A stretch of DNA of 64,000 nucleotides from Ramlibacter sp. PS4R-6. GTDB taxonomy: Bacteria > Pseudomonadota > Gammaproteobacteria > Burkholderiales > Burkholderiaceae_C. Numbering within the stretch: position 1 is the stretch's first letter; every line of letters begins with the position of its first letter. The position numbers were made by a program, and so were the translations under genes. Location: the NCBI RefSeq assembly GCF_037572775.1, contig NZ_JBBHKA010000001.1, positions 2,666,001 to 2,730,000 of the forward strand. The letters are read 5' to 3'. The notes under the pieces were generated by a model. That model had not been told where the DNA came from. It made no database searches and saw nothing but the letters and a program-made list of their open reading frames with translations. Below, in pieces: positions 29,885 through 38,698 of this stretch.

Positions 29885-30738
29885 GGCGGCGGAGATAGCT
29901 TCAGCTCCGCGCCGCCGGCCAGCACCTTGCCGCCTTGCGCGGCGGCCAGTTGGATGGACACGATCGCGTCGCAGGCCCCACCCGGCGCAGCCGCGGCTTG
30001 CGCCACGGTGCCGCATGGCTGTGACGCATCGGATTCATGGAAGAGCTCCTGTCCCACCGACAGCTGCGCGGGGCCGTGCGCCAGGAACGCGCGGCGTTTG
30101 AGCGTGCCGCGGAACTGGCTGCGCGCCACGATTTCCTGGCCCGGGTAGCAACCCTTCTTGAAATTCACGCCGCCCACGGATTCGTAGTTGAGCATCTGCG
30201 GCACGAACGCTTCGACGATCGGCGCGGTGATGGTGGCGACCCCGGCGCGCACCTCGCCCCAGGCCCACAGCGCAGGATCGAGCTCGGGCCCTGGCGGCCG
30301 CGCGCCGATAGCGAGCGCGCGGGGCGTGCCGTCCGCGGGGTAGAGCCCGACCAGCGTCGTTGCGCCGTCGCGCTTCGACTCCCACGGCCGGCGCGGCGCC
30401 TGTCCGCCGGCCACGCCCCACAGCTCGTATTCACCGCTCGCATCGCGCAGCTTCGCCTTGGCCCGCAGCACGAACATCGACAGGCGCTTGAGCGTCTGGG
30501 GCAGGATGTCGCGGCTCATCACCAGCAGCACCTCGGTGTCGGACGGCTTGAAGCACACGAAGCTGGCCTGCATGCGGCCCTTGGCCGAACAGTAGGCGGC
30601 CAGCCGCGCCTCGCCGCTGCCCAGCAGGGCAACGTCGTTCGTCAGCTGGTTCTGCAGGAAGCTCACCGCGTCCTCGCCGGACACCGCGATCACTCCGAGG
30701 TGCGCGAGCGGCGCAACGCCATCCAGGGCTTGGGTCAT
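29860..30738 (-). CDS. ygfZ: Folate-binding Fe-S cluster repair protein YgfZ
   Basis: YgfZ uses tetrahydrofolate to help build or repair Fe-S clusters in certain enzymes. The signature KGCYPGQE with its conserved cysteine is present (NFKKGCYPGQEIVARSQFRG). I place the start at ATG 30738, giving 292 residues and the typical early segment FLQNQLTNDV; an in-frame ATG at 30768 is also possible. The gene is divergent from mltG, separated by 28 bases, and its end overlaps the preceding convergent gene. Confidence 0.92.
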   Translation of the reverse strand: MTQALDGVAPLAHLGVIAVSGEDAVSFLQNQLTNDVALLGSGEARLAAYCSAKGRMQASFVCFKPSDTEVLLVMSRDILPQTLKRLSMFVLRAKAKLRDASGEYELWGVAGGQAPRRPWESKRDGATTLVGLYPADGTPRALAIGARPPGPELDPALWAWGEVRAGVATITAPIVEAFVPQMLNYESVGGVNFKKGCYPGQEIVARSQFRGTLKRRAFLAHGPAQLSVGQELFHESDASQPCGTVAQAAAAPGGACDAIVSIQLAAAQGGKVLAGGAELKLSPPPYPLLDDI

Positions 30739-30766
30739 CGCTGAATTATTATCGTGAGCCCATTCC

Positions 30767-31789
30767 ATGAAGGCCCGTAGGGCCAGCCCGGTGCGCCGCT
30801 TCTTCACGACCGTCCTTTTCCTGTTGTTCCTGGCGGCCGCCGGCGCGGCCGGCTGGGGCTGGTGGTGGCTGAACCAGCCGCTGAAGCTGCGCGCCGCCAC
30901 CGTGGACCTGTCCATCGAGCCCGGCACCTTGCCGCGCGCGGTGGCGCAAGCGGTGCACGACGCCGGTGTCGACGTCGACCCGCAGCTGCTCTACGGCTGG
31001 TTCCGCATCTCGGGCCAGGGCCGCCAGATCAAGGCGGGCAGCTACGAACTGGAGGCCGGCATCACGCCGGAGGGGCTCCTGTCGAAACTCGCCCGTGGCG
31101 AGGAGTCGCTGCGCGCCCTCACGCTGGTCGAAGGCTGGAACATCCGGCAGGTGCGCGCGGCGCTGGCCAAGGAAGACACGCTCAGGCCCGACACGAAAGC
31201 CATGAGCGACGAACAGCTGATGGCGACACTGGGCCGGCCGGGCGTTCATCCCGAGGGCCGCTTCTTCCCCGACACCTACACCTACGCCAAGGGCTCCAGC
31301 GACGTGAAGGTGCTGCAGCGGGCGATGCGCGCCATGGACAAGCGCCTGGCGCAAGCGTGGGAGCAACGCACGCCGCGCTCCGTCGCGAAGACGCCGGACG
31401 AGGCGCTGATCGTCGCGAGCATCGTCGAGAAGGAAACGGGCAAGCCGTCGGACCGCACGCTGGTCTCGGCGGTGTTCAACAACCGCCTGCGCGTGGGCAT
31501 GCCCTTGCAGACGGACCCCACGGTGATCTACGGCATGGGCGCGGCCTTCGACGGCAACCTGCGCAAGAAGGACCTGCAGGCGGACACGCCCTGGAACACC
31601 TACACGCGCCCCGGCCTGCCGCCCACGCCGATCTCGATGCCGGGCAAGGCGTCGCTGCTGGCAGCCGTGCAGCCCGCGCAAAGCGACGCGCTGTACTTCG
31701 TCGCACGCGGCGACGGCACCAGCCATTTCAGCGCGAACCTCGACGAGCACAATCGCGCGGTGAACAAGTACCAGCGCAAACTGCCGTGA
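30767..31789 (+). CDS. mltG: Endolytic murein transglycosylase MltG
   Basis: MltG cleaves nascent glycan strands in the periplasm and sets their length. The 340-residue protein has a single N-terminal membrane anchor ([24 protein letters not shown]), a LysM-like region, and the YceG catalytic domain: [18 protein letters not shown] with the catalytic glutamate at about E221, then [21 protein letters not shown] and YNT(Y)[18 protein letters not shown] sequence. Its stop overlaps the GTG start of tmk, giving the common ygfZ-mltG-tmk-holB neighbourhood. Confidence 0.95.
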   Translation: MKARRASPVRRFFTTVLFLLFLAAAGAAGWGWWWLNQPLKLRAATVDLSIEPGTLPRAVAQAVHDAGVDVDPQLLYGWFRISGQGRQIKAGSYELEAGITPEGLLSKLARGEESLRALTLVEGWNIRQVRAALAKEDTLRPDTKAMSDEQLMATLGRPGVHPEGRFFPDTYTYAKGSSDVKVLQRAMRAMDKRLAQAWEQRTPRSVAKTPDEALIVASIVEKETGKPSDRTLVSAVFNNRLRVGMPLQTDPTVIYGMGAAFDGNLRKKDLQADTPWNTYTRPGLPPTPISMPGKASLLAAVQPAQSDALYFVARGDGTSHFSANLDEHNRAVNKYQRKLP

Positions 31790-32421
31790 AGCCGGGCGTT
31801 TTCATCACCTTCGAAGGCATCGACGGCGCGGGCAAGTCCAGCCACGTGCAGGCCCTGGCCGAAGCGTTCAAGGCGCAGGGCAGGGCGGTGGTCGTGACGC
31901 GAGAGCCGGGCGGCACACCGCTGGCCGAGAAGCTGCGCACGCTGGCGCTCAACGAGCCGATGGACCCGCTGGCCGAGGCGCTCGTGATGTTCGCGGCGCG
32001 GCGCGACCACCTGGTGCAGGTCATCGAACCGGCGCTGGCGCGGGGCGACGTCGTGCTGTGCGACCGCTTCACCGATGCGACCTTCGCCTACCAGGGCGGC
32101 GGGCGCGGCTTCGACTGGGCCGTGCTGGAGCAGCTCGAGCAGGTGGTGCAACGCACGCCCGCCGCGGCCTTGCGCCAGCCCGACCTCACCCTGCTCTTCG
32201 AGATCGACCCGAAGGTCGCTGCGCAGCGGCTGGCGGGCGTTCGCGTGCCGGACAAGTTCGAGTCACAGCCGGCGGAATTCTTCGCGCGTGTCGCCGCCGG
32301 TTACGACCGGCGGGCGCGCGAGCAGGCAGGTCGCTTCGCTCGCCTGGCCGGCGACCAGCCGCGCGATGCCGTGTGGCGCGATGTGCTGGCGGCGGTGAAG
32401 TCCAAGGGCTGGCTCGCGTGA
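31786..32421 (+). CDS. tmk: Thymidylate kinase
   Basis: This kinase phosphorylates dTMP to dTDP for DNA synthesis. It begins at GTG 31786 in a GTGA overlap with mltG and has 211 residues. The P-loop is [10 protein letters not shown], followed by the [14 protein letters not shown] motif and the DR motif in [20 protein letters not shown]. The lid region carries VRVPDKFES. It overlaps holB by four bases. Confidence 0.96.
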   Translation: MKPGVFITFEGIDGAGKSSHVQALAEAFKAQGRAVVVTREPGGTPLAEKLRTLALNEPMDPLAEALVMFAARRDHLVQVIEPALARGDVVLCDRFTDATFAYQGGGRGFDWAVLEQLEQVVQRTPAAALRQPDLTLLFEIDPKVAAQRLAGVRVPDKFESQPAEFFARVAAGYDRRAREQAGRFARLAGDQPRDAVWRDVLAAVKSKGWLA

Positions 32422-33407
32422 GCGCCCCCTGGATCGCTTCGCAGCTGCAAGGCCTGCTGCAACAACGCGGGCACGCGTGGCTGTTGCAGGGCCCGTCGGG
32501 CCTGGGCCAATACCCCCTGGCGCTGGAGATGGTGCGCGCCTGGCTGTGCGAAACGCCGACGGCGCAAGGCGCTTGCGGCAACTGCCCGAGCTGCCACGCC
32601 ATCGACGTGCGCACGCACGCCGACCTGTTCGTGCTGATGCCCGAGACCGTGATGATCGACCTGGGCTGGCCGCTGGGCGAGAAGGCGCAGGGCGACATCG
32701 ACGACAAGAAGCGCAAGCCGAGCAAGGAAATCCGCGTCGATGCGATGCGCGACGCGATCGAGTTCGCGCAGCGCACCAGCGGGCGAGGGCGAGGCAAGGC
32801 CGTGCTGGTCTATCCCGCCGAGCGCATGAACCCCATCACGGCCAACGCCCTGCTGAAGACGCTGGAAGAACCACCGGGCGATGTGCGCTTCGTGCTGGCG
32901 ACCGAGGCTGCGCACCAGCTGCTGCCGACGATCCGCAGCCGCTGCCTGGGCCACACCATGGACTGGCCGAAGCCGCCGGAAGCGGCGCAATGGCTGGCCG
33001 GGCAAGGCGTGCCCAGCGGCGACGTCGACGCCCTGCTGCGCGCCGCGGGCGGGCGGCCGGAAGACGCGCTGGCCATGTCGCGCGCGGGCATCGACGCGCG
33101 CCAGTGGTCCTCGCTGCCCAAGGCCATCGCGCGCGGCGACGCTTCGCTCATGGGCGACTGGTCGGCTGCGCGCGCCGTCGACGGCCTCCTGAAGCTGTGC
33201 CACGACCTGATGGCCGTGCGCGCCGGCGCTGCCCCGCGCTTCTTCCAGCTCGCCGACCTGCCCCGCCCCCCGGCCTACGCGGTGCTCGCGGAGTGGTCGC
33301 GCGAGCTGGCGCGCACGCTGCGCACCGTGGAGCACCCGTACAACGCCGGCCTGCTGCTGGAGGCGCTTGTGAGCCAGGGCCGCTCGGCCCTACACTCGGG
33401 CCACTGA
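32418..33407 (+). CDS. holB: DNA polymerase III delta-prime subunit
   Basis: HolB is part of the clamp loader that places the sliding clamp on DNA. It starts at GTG 32418 (GTGA overlap with tmk) and has 329 residues. The P-loop is degenerate ([15 protein letters not shown], no lysine), as expected because delta-prime does not hydrolyse ATP. A zinc module CGNCPSCH follows, then the sensor region [20 protein letters not shown] and the SRC motif (TIRSRCLGH). The pairing with tmk is widespread. Confidence 0.95.
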   Translation: MSAPWIASQLQGLLQQRGHAWLLQGPSGLGQYPLALEMVRAWLCETPTAQGACGNCPSCHAIDVRTHADLFVLMPETVMIDLGWPLGEKAQGDIDDKKRKPSKEIRVDAMRDAIEFAQRTSGRGRGKAVLVYPAERMNPITANALLKTLEEPPGDVRFVLATEAAHQLLPTIRSRCLGHTMDWPKPPEAAQWLAGQGVPSGDVDALLRAAGGRPEDALAMSRAGIDARQWSSLPKAIARGDASLMGDWSAARAVDGLLKLCHDLMAVRAGAAPRFFQLADLPRPPAYAVLAEWSRELARTLRTVEHPYNAGLLLEALVSQGRSALHSGH

Positions 33408-33418
33408 GCAGTACCGCC

Positions 33419-33775
33419 ATGGCCGCCCACAGCACTCCCCGTCCCAGCGTCATCCAGCTCGCCATCAAGGAGAAGGCCGCGCTGTATGCCGCCTACATCC
33501 CCTTGTTCGCGGACGGCGGCGTGTTCATCCCGACGACGCGCGACTACCGCCTGGGCGACGACGTGTACGTGCTGCTCTCGCTGCCCGACGACCCGCAGCG
33601 CTACCCGGTGGCCGGCAAGGTCGCGTGGGTCACCCCGCAGCGCGCCGCGGCCAACCGCACGCAAGGCGTCGGCGTGCGCTTCCCGTCGGACGAGAAGTCC
33701 AAGCTGCTCAAGATCAAGATCGAAGAGATCCTCGGCGGCCACCTCGCTTCCGAGCGCCCGACCCAGACCATCTGA
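33419..33775 (+). CDS. PilZ domain protein
   Basis: This 118-residue protein is a single PilZ domain of the type IV pilus assembly class found beside tmk-holB in many Proteobacteria. The sequence LADGGVF-like segment (PLFADGGVFIPTTRDYRLGDDVYV) and the end TQGVGVRFPSDEKS match that class. The classic RxxxR and DxSxxG c-di-GMP-binding motifs are not visible, as in Pseudomonas PilZ itself, so it probably acts by protein contact in pilus biogenesis. It starts 11 bases after holB. Confidence 0.9.
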   Translation: MAAHSTPRPSVIQLAIKEKAALYAAYIPLFADGGVFIPTTRDYRLGDDVYVLLSLPDDPQRYPVAGKVAWVTPQRAAANRTQGVGVRFPSDEKSKLLKIKIEEILGGHLASERPTQTI

Positions 33776-33806
33776 AGCGGCCGCGACGAGGCGGTAGCAT
33801 CGGCGG

Positions 33807-34613
33807 ATGTTCGTCGATTCGCACTGCCACCTGTCCTTTCCCGAACTGCTGGGCCAGCTGCCGCAGATCCGCGAGGCCATGGCGCAGGCGCAGGTCGACC
33901 GCGCGCTGTGCATCTGCACGACGCTGGAGGAATTCCCGGCGGTGCACGCATTGGCGACCGGCTACGACAACTTCTGGGCCAGCGTCGGCGTGCACCCCGA
34001 CAACGAAGGCGTCACGGAGCCCACGGTTGAAGACCTGGTGACGCGCTCCCACTTGCCCAAGGTCGTGGCGATCGGCGAGACGGGCCTGGACTACTACCAG
34101 ATGGAAGAACGCAAGGGCGGCCGCGCCGTGGCCGACCTGGAATGGCAGCGCAACCGCTTCCGCACGCACATCCGCGCCGCGCGCCAGGTGCGCAAGCCGC
34201 TGATCATCCACACCCGCGCGTCGTCGGCCGACACGGTGCGGATCCTGAAGGAAGAGGGCGAGGAGGGCGGAGCGGGCAGCGCGGGCGGCGTGTTCCACTG
34301 CTTCACCGAGACGGCCGAGGTGGCGCGAGCGGCGCTCGACCTGGGCTTCCACATCTCGTTTTCGGGCATCGTGACCTTCAAGAACGCGCAGGACCTGCGC
34401 GATGTCGCGGCTTTCGTCCCGGCGGACCGCCTATTGATCGAAACCGACAGCCCCTACCTGGCACCGGTGCCTTTTCGGGGCAAGACCAACAACCCGTCGC
34501 TGGTGCCGTACGTCGCCAGGCAGATCGCCGAAGTTCGCCAGACCACCGTGGAAGCCGTCGCCGAGGCCACCAGCCGCAATTTCGAGCGCCTGTTCGGGGT
34601 GCCCGCAGCGTGA
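33807..34613 (+). CDS. TatD family metal-dependent hydrolase
   Basis: This 268-residue TIM-barrel protein belongs to the TatD/YcfH family of metal-dependent DNases. The first metal motif is DSHCHLS at residues 4-10; a glutamate lies in AIGETGLDYY, further histidines in PLIIHTRAS and VFHCFTET, and the last aspartate in LLIETDSPYLAPVPFRGK. The holB-pilZ-tatD order is conserved in Burkholderiales. Its stop overlaps the GTG start of the ankyrin gene. Confidence 0.94.
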   Translation: MFVDSHCHLSFPELLGQLPQIREAMAQAQVDRALCICTTLEEFPAVHALATGYDNFWASVGVHPDNEGVTEPTVEDLVTRSHLPKVVAIGETGLDYYQMEERKGGRAVADLEWQRNRFRTHIRAARQVRKPLIIHTRASSADTVRILKEEGEEGGAGSAGGVFHCFTETAEVARAALDLGFHISFSGIVTFKNAQDLRDVAAFVPADRLLIETDSPYLAPVPFRGKTNNPSLVPYVARQIAEVRQTTVEAVAEATSRNFERLFGVPAA

Positions 34614-35269
34614 GAAAACACTTCAAGTTCATTGCCTATCTGGCTGTCGCTATTGTAGTTTCGTCCGCCAGCGCCGGCTCCTACGACGACTTCTTCGCCG
34701 CCATCCGAAAGGACGATCCGGCGGCGATCCAGAATCTGCTGAGGCGCGGGTTCGACCCCAATTCGCCCGGCCCGGACGGCTCCCACGGCCTATACCTGGC
34801 CTTGCGCGACGGCTCGCTGAAGGCCGCGGGGGCGCTCATCGAGTCGCCGAAGACCCAGGTCGACGCCCGGACGGCCAAGGACGAGACGCCGCTGATGATG
34901 GCCAGCCTGCGCGGCCAGCTCGAGCTCGCCCGCAAGCTGGTCGCCCGCGGCGCCGACGTCGTCAAGACCGGCTGGACGCCGCTGCATTACGCGGCCACCA
35001 ACGGGCACATCCCGGTCATGGAGCTCCTGATCGAGGAACACGCGTACATCGACGCCGAGGCGCCCAACGGCACCACGCCGCTCATGATGGCGGCGATGTA
35101 CGGCACGCCGGCGGCCGTCCGGTTCCTGCTGGAAGCCGGCGCCGACCCGACATTGAAGAACCAGCTCGGCATGTCCGCCACGGACTTCGCAAGCAAGGCC
35201 AATCGCCCGGATTCCGCGCAGCTGATCGCTGCGGCAGCGAAGGCTTGGCGCGAGAAGTACAAGCGCTAG
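34610..35269 (+). CDS. Secreted ankyrin-repeat protein
   Basis: This 219-residue protein begins at GTG 34610 (GTGA overlap with the tatD-type gene) with a signal peptide (HFKFIAYLAVAIVVSSASA), so it is periplasmic. It contains about five ankyrin repeats, recognisable as DDPAAIQNLLRRGFDPNS, KDETPLMMASLRGQLELARKLVARGAD, GWTPLHYAATNGHIPV..., and GTTPLMMAAMYGTPAAVRFLLEAGADP in sequence. Ankyrin repeats bind other proteins; the partner is unknown. Transcription probably ends in the hairpin that follows. Confidence 0.88.
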   Translation: MRKHFKFIAYLAVAIVVSSASAGSYDDFFAAIRKDDPAAIQNLLRRGFDPNSPGPDGSHGLYLALRDGSLKAAGALIESPKTQVDARTAKDETPLMMASLRGQLELARKLVARGADVVKTGWTPLHYAATNGHIPVMELLIEEHAYIDAEAPNGTTPLMMAAMYGTPAAVRFLLEAGADPTLKNQLGMSATDFASKANRPDSAQLIAAAAKAWREKYKR

Positions 35270-35310
35270 GAGGACGGCGCCTAGGCGCTTCACGCCGTCT
35301 CCTCGCGCTT
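35270..35310 (+). terminator. Palindrome-centred hairpin after the ankyrin gene
   Basis: The perfect palindrome GCGCCTAGGCGC lies at 35277-35288, within a wider inverted repeat whose arms include ACGGCG and CGCCGT and, with one bulge, GGAG and CTCC. A pyrimidine run (CTTTCTCT) follows at 35308. It probably ends the mltG-to-ankyrin transcript, although the U tract is poor. Confidence 0.4.
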
Positions 35311-35497
35311 TCTCTGGTTTATACGATGTATATTATGTCAACTAACATCCGGGAGTGGCCTGGGCTGGCTGTGTAGAAGGCCGTTGCACGGCGGCGACGC
35401 CTGTCCCCTCTCTCCACCCTCGAAGGTTGACAACTGTCCAAGTCTGTCTAAGTATCCGTCCAGCTCTGTCTAAGTCTATTTGGACAGACGACAAGGA
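35311..35497 (+). repeat. AT-rich promoter region with four copies of a decamer (operator array)
   Basis: This gap precedes the MerR-type regulator gene. It has an AT-rich spot (13-base TATACGATGTATA at 35320-35332, a 5-bp inverted repeat) unusual for this genome. Then the decamer CTGTCYAAGT occurs at 35434-35443, 35444-35453 and 35466-35475, with a fourth, inverted copy (ATTTGGACAG) at 35478-35487, only 10 bases before the start codon. Copies one and two are exactly 10 bp apart and copies two and three 22 bp apart, so all lie on one face of the helix. This looks like a binding site array, most simply for the regulator itself. Confidence 0.65.
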
Positions 35498-36445
35498 ATG
35501 CTTAGCAGCAAGGAAATCCTCGAGCGAACGGGCATCTCGCGCGCCACGCTCAACAACTACATCTCGGCCGGGCTGATCCCCCGGCCGGACGTGCTGCCGC
35601 CCGACCCGCAGGACGGCGGGGCGCCGCGCATCGGCTACTTCCCGGACGACACGATCGAGCGCATCGAGACCATCCAGCGCCTGAAGCGGGAAGGCTGGAG
35701 CCTCGGGCGCATCCTGGAATCCTTTTCGGGCTCGCCGTCCGCGCGGGCCGAAGTCGCGGCGCCCGTGCCCATGCCGGCCGCCACCGGCGTCTCGGCGGAG
35801 CCGCAAGTCCTGGTCGTCGCCGTCCTCGCGGTCACGCTGCACGACGCCGACAGCCTGTGGGTCGCCCTGTCCGTCCACGACTACTTCGCCCTGGCCAACG
35901 ACGTGGCCGAGGAAGTGCGCCGGATCGCAGCCACGCATGAAGGCCAGTTGCTGCGCGTCGCGCCCCACCGCTTCGTGTGCCGCTTCCTGCCGCGTGGCCG
36001 CCAGGACCATCTTTGGGCCGCGCTCGAAGCGTCCCAGCAGGTGCGCGAGGCCGTGCGCGAGGTCAATGCGCGCTGGAAGCTGCGCCGCGACTGGCCCTTC
36101 GACGTGCAGGCCGACGCCGGCCTGTGCGAAGGCGAGTCCTGGGTCAGCGCCGCGGCGCCCGGCGACCTGCAAATGGTCGGCGAGTCCATGGGCGACGCCG
36201 AGGAGTTCGCACGCTGCGCCCGCGCCGGCACCGTGCTGGCCACGCGCACCTTCATCGCCCGCCTGCCCCAGGCGCTACGCGAGCGGGTGGCCTACGGCGT
36301 GCCGGCCCAGCCCATGACTTTCGCGCGCCTGGCGGACATCGCACCCGCCCATGCGCTGCTTCCCCAACGACTTGCGGCAGTACCCGTCACCGAAATCGTG
36401 GAGCTGCGCGCCGCCGCAACTCCGGCCTGGAAGGAACCCGAATGA
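35498..36445 (+). CDS. MerR-type HTH regulator with degenerate nucleotide-cyclase-like domain
   Basis: This 315-residue protein starts with a MerR-like helix-turn-helix (SSKEILERTGISRATLNNYI, then a wing with GYFPDDTIERIETIQRLKREG). A Pro/Ala-rich linker follows (about residues 80-105), and residues 110-270 read like a class III adenylate/guanylate cyclase fold: LHDADSLWVALS, EGQLLRVAPHRFVCRFL, and GESMGDAEEFARCARAGTVL at the GxxVNxAARL position. The second metal aspartate and the transition-state asparagine are missing, so it is probably a sensor, not an enzyme. ATG 35498 directly follows AAGGA, very tight spacing; TTG 35480 is an alternative. It overlaps the next gene (ATGA). Confidence 0.72.
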   Translation: MLSSKEILERTGISRATLNNYISAGLIPRPDVLPPDPQDGGAPRIGYFPDDTIERIETIQRLKREGWSLGRILESFSGSPSARAEVAAPVPMPAATGVSAEPQVLVVAVLAVTLHDADSLWVALSVHDYFALANDVAEEVRRIAATHEGQLLRVAPHRFVCRFLPRGRQDHLWAALEASQQVREAVREVNARWKLRRDWPFDVQADAGLCEGESWVSAAAPGDLQMVGESMGDAEEFARCARAGTVLATRTFIARLPQALRERVAYGVPAQPMTFARLADIAPAHALLPQRLAAVPVTEIVELRAAATPAWKEPE

Positions 36446-36795
36446 CGATGTTTTCAAAACTCAGGGAGGGAATCCACTCGATGTGGCCCATAAGCTCGCC
36501 GCAGAAACTGGGCGAGGACGCCGAAGCCGCCGCGATGGAGCGCTTCCGCGGCCTGATGCTGGGGCTGCTCGAAGGCGACCCTGGCGAGAAGGCCGCGATG
36601 CTGAACCTGCGCATCCGCTGCGCGGCCACCTTGCAGTCGCTGTGGTTCATGCGCAGCGAGATGATGGCGTTGCTCGCCGCCGAACACGGCGAAGCCGAGG
36701 CGCGCCACCGGCTCGACCGGATTTCCGCAGTGGTGCGCGACCAGTTGCCCAGCGGCCTGCGCTCGCGCCCCAGCCCCCTCGCCCGCGACGCCTGA
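36442..36795 (+). CDS. Small protein of unknown family, copy A (117 aa)
   Basis: I do not recognise this family, but it has two paralogues in the window (38699-39043 and 47203-47562). The gene overlaps the MerR-type regulator stop (ATGA) and has the ribosome site AAGGAACCCGA. It begins with a short amphipathic stretch (MTMFSKLREGIHSMW), then an acidic helix, then the shared core at about residues 55-113: RIR, LWFMRSEMMALLAAEHGEAE, and the end LPSGLRSRPSPL. The core looks like two or three helices with no membrane span. Coupling to the regulator suggests that it works with it or is part of the same circuit. Confidence 0.75.
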   Translation: MTMFSKLREGIHSMWPISSPQKLGEDAEAAAMERFRGLMLGLLEGDPGEKAAMLNLRIRCAATLQSLWFMRSEMMALLAAEHGEAEARHRLDRISAVVRDQLPSGLRSRPSPLARDA

Positions 36796-36797
36796 AG

Positions 36798-37907
36798 CTA
36801 CGCGCCGCGGCGCTTGCGGGCGGCCTGCGCCAGCTCTCGCAACACCTGGTCGGTCTGTTCCCAGCCGATGCAGCCGTCCGTGATGGACACGCCCGGCTCC
36901 AGCGGCACGCCGGGCTTGAGGTCCTGGCGGCCCGGCTTCAGGTGGCTTTCCACCATGATCCCCATGATCCGCCGCTCGCCGCCGGCCACCTGCTGCGCCA
37001 GAGAGTGCGCCACCTCCACCTGCTTCTGCCAGTCCTTGCGCGAGTTCGCATGCGAGCAGTCGACCATCACGCGCTCCAGCACCTTGGACTTCGCGAGCGC
37101 CGAGCAGGCCGCGTCGACGTCCTGTGGCGAATAGTTCGGCCCGCGCGTGCCGCCGCGCAGGATCACGTGGCAGTCGTCGTTACCCGCCGTCTCGAAGATC
37201 GCGACCTGCCCCATCTTGGTCATGCCCATGAAGGCATGCGGCGAGCGGCACGCGACGAGGGCATCGGCCGCGACCTGCACGCTGCCGTCGGTGCCGTTCT
37301 TGAAGCCGATCGGGCAGCTCATGCCGGAGGCCAGCTGGCGGTGGCTCGGGCTTTCGGTGGTGCGCGCGCCGATCGCGCCCCAGCTCACGAGGTCGGCGAT
37401 GTACTGGGGGCTGAGCAGGTCGAGGAACTCGGTGCCCGCCGGCAGCCCGAGCTTCGCGACCTCGAGCAGCACCTCGCGCGCGCGGCGCAGGCCTTCGTTG
37501 ATGCGGAAGCTGCCGTCCAGGCGCGGGTCGTTGATGTAGCCCTTCCAGCCGACGGTGGTGCGGGGTTTCTCGAAGTACACACGCATCACGACGAGCAGGT
37601 CGTCGTGCAGTTCCCGCGACAGCCCGCGCAGCCGGCGCGCGTATTCCAGCGCCTGGTCGCGGTCGTGGATGGAGCACGGCCCGACGACCACGAGCAGCCG
37701 CGGGTCCGTGCCGTGAACGACGGCGGCCACTTCGCGCCGGCTCTCCTCGATGAACGCCTGGATCTTCTCGTCGGCCGGAAGCTCGTACTGCAGCAGCGCC
37801 GCGGAGATCAGCGGCCGCACCTCGCGGATGCGCACGTCGTCCAGCCGCGTCGCGTGCGGGAAATCCTCGTTGGGCTCCTGGTAGCGCCCTGCCCTGTCTT
37901 CGTTCAT
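36798..37907 (-). CDS. aroG: 3-deoxy-7-phosphoheptulonate (DAHP) synthase, class I
   Basis: This enzyme condenses phosphoenolpyruvate and erythrose 4-phosphate at the entry of the shikimate pathway. It has 369 residues, the length of the AroF/G/H type. The motifs LLVVVGPCSIHD, RVYFEKPRTTVGWKG, GARTTESPSHRQLASG and the C-terminal IMGIMVESHL are all present. ATG 37907 follows AGGAAGCGAACGG and overlaps the stop of the GST gene (ATGA). Which aromatic amino acid feeds back on it cannot be read with confidence. Confidence 0.95.
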   Translation of the reverse strand: MNEDRAGRYQEPNEDFPHATRLDDVRIREVRPLISAALLQYELPADEKIQAFIEESRREVAAVVHGTDPRLLVVVGPCSIHDRDQALEYARRLRGLSRELHDDLLVVMRVYFEKPRTTVGWKGYINDPRLDGSFRINEGLRRAREVLLEVAKLGLPAGTEFLDLLSPQYIADLVSWGAIGARTTESPSHRQLASGMSCPIGFKNGTDGSVQVAADALVACRSPHAFMGMTKMGQVAIFETAGNDDCHVILRGGTRGPNYSPQDVDAACSALAKSKVLERVMVDCSHANSRKDWQKQVEVAHSLAQQVAGGERRIMGIMVESHLKPGRQDLKPGVPLEPGVSITDGCIGWEQTDQVLRELAQAARKRRGA

Positions 37908-38524
37908 CCGTTCGCTTCCTTTGCCACCGCCCGCTTGTAGCCGTCGCGCTCGCGCAGCCGCTTTTCGTAGTCCTGCACCTGCGGCTGCAGTGCATCGTGC
38001 AGCCCGAGCGTCCGCGCGAAACCCAGCGCGTAGCCCACCGAGATGTCGGCGGCCGTGAAGCGGTCGCCACACAGCCACTGCCGCTTCTGCAGCACCGGCT
38101 CGATCAACTTGAGCCGGCCGATGAAGAAGCGCTTGTAGTCCTCGGCGGCCTGCGGCAGGCGGCGCTCTTCGGGCTCGACCGCGGTGTAGCGGAAGTGCAC
38201 GGCCAGCGGGAACGTCAGCGTGGCTTCGCCGTAGCTCACGAAGTTCAGGTACTCGGAGTGGCCGGCCTCGCCGGCGGGTACGTGCAGCTTGCCGTGCTGC
38301 GTCGCGAGCCAGTGGCAGATCATGCTCGACTCGGTCATGCGCACGTCGCCTTCGACATAGAACGGGATCGTGCCGAGCGGGTTCACCTGCAGGTAGTCGC
38401 GCGCGAACACGCGCGGCGGGAACGGCAGCATGTGCAGCTCGTAGTCGAGGCCGAGCTCCTCGAGCATCCACAGCACGCGGAACGAACGAGCCTGCTTGCA
38501 GTGGTAAAGGGTGCGCGTGCTCAT
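37904..38524 (-). CDS. Glutathione S-transferase family protein
   Basis: This 206-residue protein has the standard GST plan: an N-terminal thioredoxin-like domain (YHCKQARSFRVLWMLEELG, NPLGTIPFYVEG, and the MTESSMICHWLA segment that binds the glutathione gamma-glutamyl group) and an all-helical C-terminal domain with the N-capping motif FTAADISVGYAL. Substrates are unknown. It is upstream of and coupled to aroG, a pairing I cannot explain functionally. Confidence 0.9.
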   Translation of the reverse strand: MSTRTLYHCKQARSFRVLWMLEELGLDYELHMLPFPPRVFARDYLQVNPLGTIPFYVEGDVRMTESSMICHWLATQHGKLHVPAGEAGHSEYLNFVSYGEATLTFPLAVHFRYTAVEPEERRLPQAAEDYKRFFIGRLKLIEPVLQKRQWLCGDRFTAADISVGYALGFARTLGLHDALQPQVQDYEKRLRERDGYKRAVAKEANG

Positions 38525-38698
38525 CGGAACAAGAAAGGCCTAAAGCCCGAAATAACTGGAAACAGCTTCACGATTCGTTACCAACGTGTTGATTTAGCGT
38601 GTGGTTTTCCGTTAACTCCATCACGCCACTGCCTTGTAGTTTTCATGTTGCAGGCCTAACTTGTGATCCCCGCCATCGGATTTTGTCGCAACCCTTCC
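38525..38698. other. Divergent intergenic region, AT-richer than the genome
   Basis: These 174 bases separate the GST gene from small-protein copy B. The stretch 38555-38660 is clearly AT-richer than its surroundings. On the plus strand TTGATT at 38590 and TTAACT at 38613 are 17 bp apart, a possible weak promoter for copy B. Confidence 0.35.

Noticed and set aside
32418..33407. Missing P-loop lysine in HolB as a defect
   Set aside because: The delta-prime subunit is known not to hydrolyse ATP, so a degenerate P-loop is normal.
34610..35269. Ankyrin protein as a secreted eukaryote-directed effector
   Set aside because: It has an ordinary signal peptide and sits in a housekeeping operon; small periplasmic ankyrin proteins are common in this group.
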